The position numbers and the translations under genes were made by a program. 7,488 nucleotides of DNA, taken from Elusimicrobiota bacterium. Its GTDB lineage: Bacteria; Elusimicrobiota; Elusimicrobia; UBA1565; UBA9628. Below the pieces are notes generated by a model. The model searched no databases, was not told where the DNA came from, and worked only from the letters and a program-made list of their open reading frames with translations. The first letter of the stretch is position 1. The number at the start of each line of letters is the position of its first letter. Shown one piece after another: positions 1 to 5,406 of the stretch. The stretch covers positions 1 to 7,488 of the forward strand of contig JAHFCD010000102.1 in assembly GCA_023249695.1 (NCBI GenBank), given 5' to 3'.

Positions 1-570
1 CTCGAAGCCCGTGTCCCGGAAGTCCGAAATCAGGACGACGATGCAGCGCCGCTTGAGCATGCGGGCCAGCCGTTCGAGCGACGGCCCGATCGCGGTTTTT
101 CGGCCGCGCGGCTCGTAGGCCAGGATCTCGCGGATGACGGCGAGCACGTGCCGCCGTCCCTTGCGCGGCGGCACCCAGCGCTCGAGGCCGTCGGTGAACA
201 CGGCGAGCCCGACCTTGTCGTTGTTCTGGAGGGCGGCGAAGGCGAGCGCGGCGCCGACCTCCGTCGCGGACTCGCGCTTCAGGCGGTCGGCGGAGCCGAA
301 CGACTGCGACGCGGAGAGATCGACGGCGATGACGACGGTGAGCTCGCGCTCCTCGATGTATTGCCGCACGAAGGGCTTGCCGGCGCGGGCGCTGACGTTG
401 CGGTCGATATCCCGGGGGTCGTCGCCCTCCGCGTACTCGCGCACGGAGGCGAACTCCATGCCTCGTCCCTTGAAGACGCTCAGGTAGTCGCCGGAGAAGC
501 TCTCCGAGACGAGACGGCCGGTCACGATCTCGAGCCGGCGGACCTGGGCGAGGATTTCCTGCGGGAGCAT
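1..570 (-). CDS. DUF58 / VWA-like domain protein (3' part outside window)
   Basis: The 190 visible residues are the N-terminal part of a DUF58 protein; the gene continues past the left edge. The family signature is clear: FKGRGMEF (res. 33-40), REYAEGDDPRDID (44-56), then VSARAGKPFVRQYIEEREL (59-77). A von Willebrand factor A-like fold follows, with metal-site motif DLSAS (84-88), NNDKVGLAVFTDG (116-128), VPPRKGRRHVL (133-143) and a later strand ending ISDF (181-184). DUF58 proteins typically pair with MoxR ATPases, and the MoxR gene ends only 2 nt upstream, so translation is probably coupled; no good Shine-Dalgarno precedes this ATG. The family usually has Trp after RDID, but here it is Arg57 (CGC). 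The role is inferred from the family: metal-dependent protein binding at or near the membrane, working with MoxR. No enzymatic activity is expected. Confidence 0.93.
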   Translation of the reverse strand, partial: MLPQEILAQVRRLEIVTGRLVSESFSGDYLSVFKGRGMEFASVREYAEGDDPRDIDRNVSARAGKPFVRQYIEERELTVVIAVDLSASQSFGSADRLKRESATEVGAALAFAALQNNDKVGLAVFTDGLERWVPPRKGRRHVLAVIREILAYEPRGRKTAIGPSLERLARMLKRRCIVVLISDFRDTGFE

Positions 571-572
571 CG

Positions 573-1565
<993 letters not shown>

Positions 1566-1597
1566 GCTGAGATTCTCCGCTCGATGGGCTGTGAAGA

Positions 1598-2197
1598 TTA
1601 TTTGTGAGTGACGGCGCGCCGGACCGCTTCTTCGTAGTCGGCGCGCAGCTTGTCGGCCAGCTCCTTGAAGTCCGCCTTGCGCTTGTCCTGAAAGCGCCCC
1701 AGCGTGCGGAGCGCCTCGATGCGCACATCCGGCTCGGAGTCCTTGAGGCGGGCGGTGACCCAGATGGCGACGGAGGGATCGCCGATGTCCCCGAGCGCCT
1801 GAAGCGAGGCGATGCGCACGTTCGCGTCGGTGTCGTTGAGGCCGCGCACGAGCGAGCCCAGGCGGGACAGGTCCTCGCGGCCCTTGAACAGGCCGACGAC
1901 CTTCATGCGCACCTCGGGATCGGGGTCCTCGGCCAACATTTTCTCCAGGCTCGGTCCGAGCTGGGGGTCGCGGATGTTGAACAGCAGCTGGATCGCGGCC
2001 CAGCGCACCGACGAGTCGGCGTCCTGGAGCGACATCCGGACCTTCTTGATCTCGTCCTCGGAAAAGACCGGCCCGGGCTCCTGCACGATCGCGGGCGGCG
2101 GCGGCGGCGCGACCACCTCGCGGTTGGGGTGCGCGTGGTCCCAGGCGAGGTAGGCGCCCGCTCCGAGAAAGACCAATAAGAATAAAATGCGGTTCAC
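1598..2197 (-). CDS. Membrane-anchored HEAT-repeat protein (second of a tandem pair)
   Basis: A 199-residue protein. Residues 3-19 are hydrophobic and probably form an N-terminal membrane anchor. A Pro-rich spacer follows (PPPPP at 31-35), then four HEAT units marked by VRW (64), VRM (96), VRI (127) and VRI (158), a regular 31-32 residue spacing. The C-terminal tail is charged and probably helical. HEAT repeats form alpha-solenoids used for protein binding, so the likely role is an anchored adaptor or scaffold; the partner is unknown, though the MoxR/DUF58 pair downstream is the obvious candidate. The start is GTG at 2197, preceded by AGAGGT (2208-2203) with 5-nt spacing. That Shine-Dalgarno overlaps the stop of the upstream paralogue, which ends 3 nt away. 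Its domain plan and length match the upstream gene almost exactly, so the two arose by tandem duplication. Confidence 0.88.
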   Translation of the reverse strand: MNRILFLLVFLGAGAYLAWDHAHPNREVVAPPPPPAIVQEPGPVFSEDEIKKVRMSLQDADSSVRWAAIQLLFNIRDPQLGPSLEKMLAEDPDPEVRMKVVGLFKGREDLSRLGSLVRGLNDTDANVRIASLQALGDIGDPSVAIWVTARLKDSEPDVRIEALRTLGRFQDKRKADFKELADKLRADYEEAVRRAVTHK

Positions 2198-2200
2198 GGG

Positions 2201-2796
<596 letters not shown>

Positions 2797-2800
<4 letters not shown>

Positions 2801-3651
2801 GAACGCGAGACCTCCGGGACTGGGCCAAGGGGGCCGACGAGCTTAAGGGGGCGGCGGCGTATGTCGACGCCGGTCGAAGTCGGCGCGGCGGAAATCGTCT
2901 CGGGCGGGGACAGGCGCGTCCAGTCCCCCCCGTCGACGCCTTCGCTGGCGAGGAGGAAGCGGCCGTCCCGAATCGCGTAGCTCATGACCGACCAGGGCTG
3001 GTCGGCGTGGCAGACGCCGTGCTCGGCGAGCCCGCGGTGCGCGGCATGACACAGCGCGTGAATGGCGTTTCCATCGGAGGCGATGGCGTTGAGACTCGAG
3101 TACGGCGCCGAAAGTTCCGGGTAGCGGGACCGGCAGGCCTCCCAGAGCCGCCAGTTCTCCGCGACGCAGGCCTCGAAGGCCGCCGAAGGCTCCGCGCCTT
3201 CGGCGCGGAACTTCATGAACTGCTGGAAATAGACCTCGGAGTCGCTGTCGGTCGTCAGCCGCGCGCGGCGCGCGCCGAGGGCCGCGGCGACCTCCCGGTG
3301 GATGAACAAAGTCCCGTTGTGGGCGAACACCCAGCCTTCATCGGCGAATGGGTGCGCGCGCTGGTCGTCGATCCCGATGCCCTTGGACGCGGCTCGGATA
3401 TGCCCGAGAACCACGGAGGAGCGGGCATCGTCGGCCGCGGCGGTGAAGCGCGCGCGCTCGTCCGGGGCGGCCCGTCCGCTTTTGACCACATGCGCCTCCC
3501 CCGCGGGCCCGAACCAGGCGAGGCCCCAGCCGTCCTTCTGGGGGTTATTCGGGTCGGCGGCCGCCTGATTCAGCAGGGAAAAATCCGAGTCCGCGAGGAA
3601 ATCGCGGGCGGAGACGGCCTGCGGAGCGACCTGCGCGAAAAGGCGGCACAT
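2797..3651 (-). CDS. Class II glutamine amidotransferase (GATase_4 / YafJ-like)
   Basis: A complete 284-residue protein with an N-terminal nucleophile glutaminase domain. Cys2 follows the initiator Met directly (MCRLF) and would become the N-terminal nucleophile after Met removal. Other family marks are DGWGLAWF (40-47), GHIRAAS (83-89), His100-Pro-Phe, FAHNGTL (109-115), the acidic DSDSE stretch (135-139) and SSLNAIASDGNAIHAL (185-200). The length fits stand-alone YafJ-type amidotransferases, which are related to EgtC but usually lack a known acceptor reaction. It should hydrolyse glutamine or a gamma-glutamyl amide; the true substrate cannot be read here, and no ergothioneine genes are nearby. 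There is no Shine-Dalgarno before the ATG. The 21-nt gap is AT-rich and contains TAGAAT, so a leaderless transcript is possible. The TGA overlaps the ATG of the first HEAT gene. The C-terminal 25 residues or so are Pro/Arg-rich and look unstructured. Confidence 0.92.
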
Positions 3652-3659
3652 AAGTCGGT

Positions 3660-3665
3660 ATTCTA
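3660..3665 (-). promoter_or_regulatory. Possible -10 box for a leaderless amidotransferase transcript
   Basis: TAGAAT on the minus strand, one base from the TATAAT consensus, lies 8 nt before the ATG at 3651 in a short AT-rich gap. That spacing suits a leaderless mRNA and would explain the missing Shine-Dalgarno. No -35 box is visible at the right distance, so this is weak. Confidence 0.2.
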
Positions 3666-3672
3666 ACGAATT

Positions 3673-4098
3673 TTAAGCGGCGCTGGGGGCGCCCGAGGCG
3701 AGCTGTTCGAGGATCGCCAGCGCCTTGTCGGTGTTCTGCGCGGCGATCAGAATCCTCGACGTCTGCGCCCCGGATCCCGAGGTCCCGTACACCGTCGTGA
3801 TGTTGACCTTCCCCTCGGCGAGCGCCGCGGCGACGCGCAGCAGCTCTCCGGGCTTGTCGTCGACTTCCACCGAGAGAATGTGGGTCTCCACGCTGGAGAA
3901 GCCCGCGGCGGACAGGATCGACGACACCTCGGCGTCGTTTTCGAGCGCGATGCGCACGAGGCCGGAGTCGTCCCGGACCTCGGAGGCGATCCCGAGGATG
4001 TTGATGCTCTTTTCAGAGAACAAAGCCGCGAGGCGCGTGAGCGCCCCCGGCTTGTTCGGCATGAATACGCTGAATTGTTTTATCTTTTGGACTCTCAC
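3673..4098 (-). CDS. Tandem ACT-domain protein, likely amino-acid-responsive regulator
   Basis: A small protein of 141 residues made of two ACT domains and little else. The first spans about residues 7-70 (FMPNKPGALTRLAALFSEK, then INILGIAS and a strand ending VRIAL). The second spans about 75-138 (VEVDDKPGELLRVAAALAEG, then VNITTVY and SRILIAA). Both carry the typical N/D-KPG turn at the start of the first helix (16-18, 82-84). Such short double-ACT proteins (COG4747-like) bind amino acids and are thought to act as allosteric sensors; they have no catalytic part. I chose the GTG at 4098 as the start because it overlaps the TGA of the upstream gene (GTGA) and gives the usual family N-terminus. 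The frame is open further upstream, but that part only shadows the secreted protein's gene. The ligand and target enzyme are not evident from the neighbours. Confidence 0.87.
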   Translation of the reverse strand: MRVQKIKQFSVFMPNKPGALTRLAALFSEKSINILGIASEVRDDSGLVRIALENDAEVSSILSAAGFSSVETHILSVEVDDKPGELLRVAAALAEGKVNITTVYGTSGSGAQTSRILIAAQNTDKALAILEQLASGAPSAA

Positions 4099-4877
4099 AT
4101 CTTGGATGGTAGCGTTTCCTCCATGACCTTGGCAATCTTGGCCTTGATCACGTCCACGTCCTCGCGCTTGAAGGGCCCGCCGATCTCCTGAAAGGCGCCG
4201 TCGCCCTGCAGGTAGTAGATGCTCTTGCCCTGCGATTCCTTGATCGCCGTCGAGATGACCCAGCCGAGCTGCGGCGTCATCGCGGCCACCGGGGACTCGG
4301 TCGTGCCCACGTTGACGATGCTCGAGTCCGGGACGTTCGCGTCGAGGCTGAAGTGGTAGCCCCATGCGGCCTCGATGAGCAGCGGCTCGACCGTCACCGC
4401 GGTCAGGTATTTGCCGGCTCCCTTATAGCTGCCGCCGGTGGTGCGCAGCACCTGGTAGCGCAGCTTGATGACCTGCATGCCGTACGCGTTCTTGGCCGTG
4501 AGCTCGTAGATCGTCCCCTTGGGCCTCTGCCAGCCGCCCATCTGCGCCCAGCTCTTGATGCCTTCGGGCAGCGCGGACGCGTACTGGACCTTCACGTTCA
4601 CGACGGGCTTGTTGTCGTTGATGATCTTCCAGATCTTCTCGCCGAGGTTGACGATCGAGTCGAGGATCGGGATCACGTCCCCCACGCCGGGGTCGGGCGG
4701 GGTCACTTCGGTCGGCGTGACGGTCGGCCCGACCTTCACGATCTCGACCGACATCTCGTTGAGCGTATACGCCTTGGGATCTTTCGAGGCGGCGGCGATT
4801 TCCTTCATGGAGAACTGCGCGGCGGCTGGAAGCGCGAATGACAGCATGGCGAGGGGCAGGATTGCTCGGCGATACAT
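4095..4877 (-). CDS. Secreted protein of unknown function
   Basis: A 260-residue protein I do not recognise. It opens with a clear Sec signal peptide: basic MYRR, a hydrophobic core (res. 5-17) and a likely signal peptidase I site after AAA20, before QF. There is no lipobox Cys. The mature part has a Pro/Val/Thr-rich stretch (50-66), then strand-rich sequence with many aromatic residues (about 92-232, including WAQMGGWQRPKG at 110-121 and AAWGYHFSLDANVPDSS at 170-186), and ends in a charged helix (236-256). No transmembrane segment follows the signal peptide. A periplasmic or exported beta-rich protein is the most that can be said. The ATG at 4877 is preferred: GGAGGT lies 4 nt upstream. A TTG at 4880 would add one residue but sits too close to that site. 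It is the first gene of the left-hand operon, and its TGA overlaps the start of the ACT gene. Confidence 0.82.
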   Translation of the reverse strand: MYRRAILPLAMLSFALPAAAQFSMKEIAAASKDPKAYTLNEMSVEIVKVGPTVTPTEVTPPDPGVGDVIPILDSIVNLGEKIWKIINDNKPVVNVKVQYASALPEGIKSWAQMGGWQRPKGTIYELTAKNAYGMQVIKLRYQVLRTTGGSYKGAGKYLTAVTVEPLLIEAAWGYHFSLDANVPDSSIVNVGTTESPVAAMTPQLGWVISTAIKESQGKSIYYLQGDGAFQEIGGPFKREDVDVIKAKIAKVMEETLPSKM

Positions 4878-4881
4878 CAAT

Positions 4882-4887
4882 ACCTCC
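4882..4887 (-). promoter_or_regulatory. Ribosome-binding site inside a repeat remnant
   Basis: A perfect GGAGGT lies 4 nt before the ATG at 4877 and decides the start of the secreted-protein gene. It coincides with the GGAGGT at the 3' outer-stem strand of the structured element at 5261-5387, of which this region looks like a partial copy. In the full element this hexamer is base-paired with an ACCTCC. Confidence 0.7.
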
Positions 4888-4904
4888 GACGGGGTTGGGG
4901 TTCG
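4882..4904 (-). repeat. Partial third copy of the intergenic structured element
   Basis: On the plus strand 4882-4904 matches 5276-5299 of the second element at 21 of 24 aligned columns (two substitutions and one missing base). The shared blocks are ACCTCCGA, GGGG and TGGGGTTCG. The matching part covers one outer-stem strand, the internal loop, the G-run of the inner helix and the foot of the second hairpin. The rest of the element cannot be found beside it, so it is a fragment, or chance similarity of G-runs next to a functional ribosome-binding site. Confidence 0.5.
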
Positions 4905-4950
4905 GTCCTTACGACCTATGCATCATGCGCGGAAAGACCTACACGTGGAA

Positions 4951-4980
4951 GGGCCCTAGGGCCCACCATGACATGGGCCC
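4951..4980. repeat. Cluster of GGGCCC palindromes
   Basis: GGGCCC occurs three times (4951, 4959, 4975). The first two form a perfect 14-bp palindrome (4951-4964). The second and third form a hairpin with 7-bp arms, GGGCCCA/TGGGCCC, at 4959-4965 and 4974-4980. It lies between the operon start and the first large element. No T-run follows on either strand, so it is not a standard terminator; it might be an operator or more repeat debris. Confidence 0.6.
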
Positions 4981-4993
4981 AACGGCCTATGAC

Positions 4994-5119
4994 GGCCCGG
5001 CGGCGGCTTCATGCCCTCCGGGGACGGCGGGATTGACCCGCCTCTGGGGTAGACGCAACTATGAAGACCATGGTTGCGTCAACCCCAAGCCCCATCGGGC
5101 ATGAATCCGCCGCCGGGCC
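4994..5119 (+). repeat. Structured inverted-repeat element, copy 1 (candidate structured RNA)
   Basis: A 126-nt element that folds completely. The outer stem pairs 4994-5016 with 5097-5119 (22 of 23 pairs; C5007 faces T5106). A 3x3 internal loop TCC/ATC (5017-5019, 5094-5096) leads to helix GGGG/CCCC (5020-5023, 5090-5093). The junction then holds two hairpins. Hairpin A has stem GGCGGG/CCCGCC and loop ATTGA (5026-5042). Hairpin B has foot GGGGT/ACCCC, one A-A mismatch, stem GACGCAAC/GTTGCGTC and a 5-nt loop (5046-5086). Strand is given so that the shared core reads in the same sense as copy 2. This orientation is opposite to the flanking genes. No T-run follows, so it is not a plain terminator. 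I do not recognise a named RNA family; a mobile palindromic intergenic repeat is the main alternative. Confidence 0.75.
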
Positions 5120-5260
5120 TTAGCTCGTCGCGTCCGCTATCAAAGGATCGCCCCTATTAGTTTCCTCAGGCCGTCCTTTCATCGCCAGATCGCCGTCGCG
5201 ATCGGCGATACGCCGATATGACTCACACGCAACGAGGAAATGAGCCTCGCGCCGTTTAAT
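5120..5260. other. Spacer between the two elements, with two mutually exclusive hairpins
   Basis: No convincing gene is present. A 21-nt hairpin, ATCGCCG/CGGCGAT (5189-5195, 5203-5209, loop of 7), overlaps a second one, ATCGGCG/CGCCGAT (5201-5207, 5211-5217, loop ATA). Both use bases 5203-5209, so only one can form. A looser pair, AAAGGA/TCCTTT, spans roughly 5143-5180. The spacer looks less GC-rich than the elements on either side. A short minus-strand reading frame crosses it into the second element, but it looks spurious. Confidence 0.45.
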
Positions 5261-5387
5261 CGGGGAGGAGGAATGACCTCCGATGGGGCCTGGGGTTCGC
5301 CGCGACAAGGGGGTGTGGAAGTCGCGGACAACCCCGGAGGTCGGGTCAATCCCGACCGTCCCCGGAGGAGGTCATTCCTCCTCCCCG
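5261..5387 (-). repeat. Structured inverted-repeat element, copy 2 (candidate structured RNA)
   Basis: A 127-nt element with the same fold as copy 1 but lying in the opposite direction, so its core reads on the minus strand like the genes. The outer stem pairs 5261-5281 with 5367-5387 perfectly (21 bp). The internal loop is again TCC/ATC on the minus strand, followed by GGGG/CCCC (5360-5363 with 5285-5288). Hairpin A is GGTCGGG/CCCGACC with the same ATTGA loop on the minus strand (5339-5357). Hairpin B has foot GGGGTT/AACCCC, a 2x2 mismatch, a 7-bp stem CCGCGAC/GTCGCGG and a 14-nt loop (5292-5335). It begins 19 nt after the stop of the MFS-like gene and would lie in its 3' untranslated region. 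It has no terminal T-run. It might still slow transcription, protect the upstream mRNA 3' end, or be a mobile repeat. Confidence 0.78.
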
Positions 5388-5406
5388 GCCTACACGAGCG
5401 CGAGCC

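Noticed and set aside
4905..4940. Promoter of the secreted-protein operon, including a TAGGTC direct repeat about 23 bp apart on the minus strand
   Set aside because: No pair of -35 and -10 boxes with proper spacing could be found; the short direct repeat is too weak to call a regulator site.
4976..5119. Integron attC site
   Set aside because: GCCCAAC at 4976-4982 fits the RYYYAAC core and the fold is palindromic, but no matching GTTRRRY lies at the other end and there is no integrase or cassette array.
5120..5308. Small 62-residue frame on the minus strand in the intergenic region
   Set aside because: It starts inside hairpin B of copy 2 and runs through the outer stem, so its sequence is explained by the repeat; no ribosome-binding site or domain is visible.
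4994..5387. tRNA-like or CRISPR feature
   Set aside because: The branched fold lacks a tRNA acceptor stem, T-loop and anticodon arm, and there are only two inverted copies with no regular direct repeats and spacers.
5261..5406. Rho-independent terminator for the MFS-like gene
   Set aside because: The stem is strong, but no T-run follows it on the minus strand (the bases after the stem read GATTAAAC or similar), and the branched fold is unlike a simple terminator. A role in transcript 3'-end protection remains possible.
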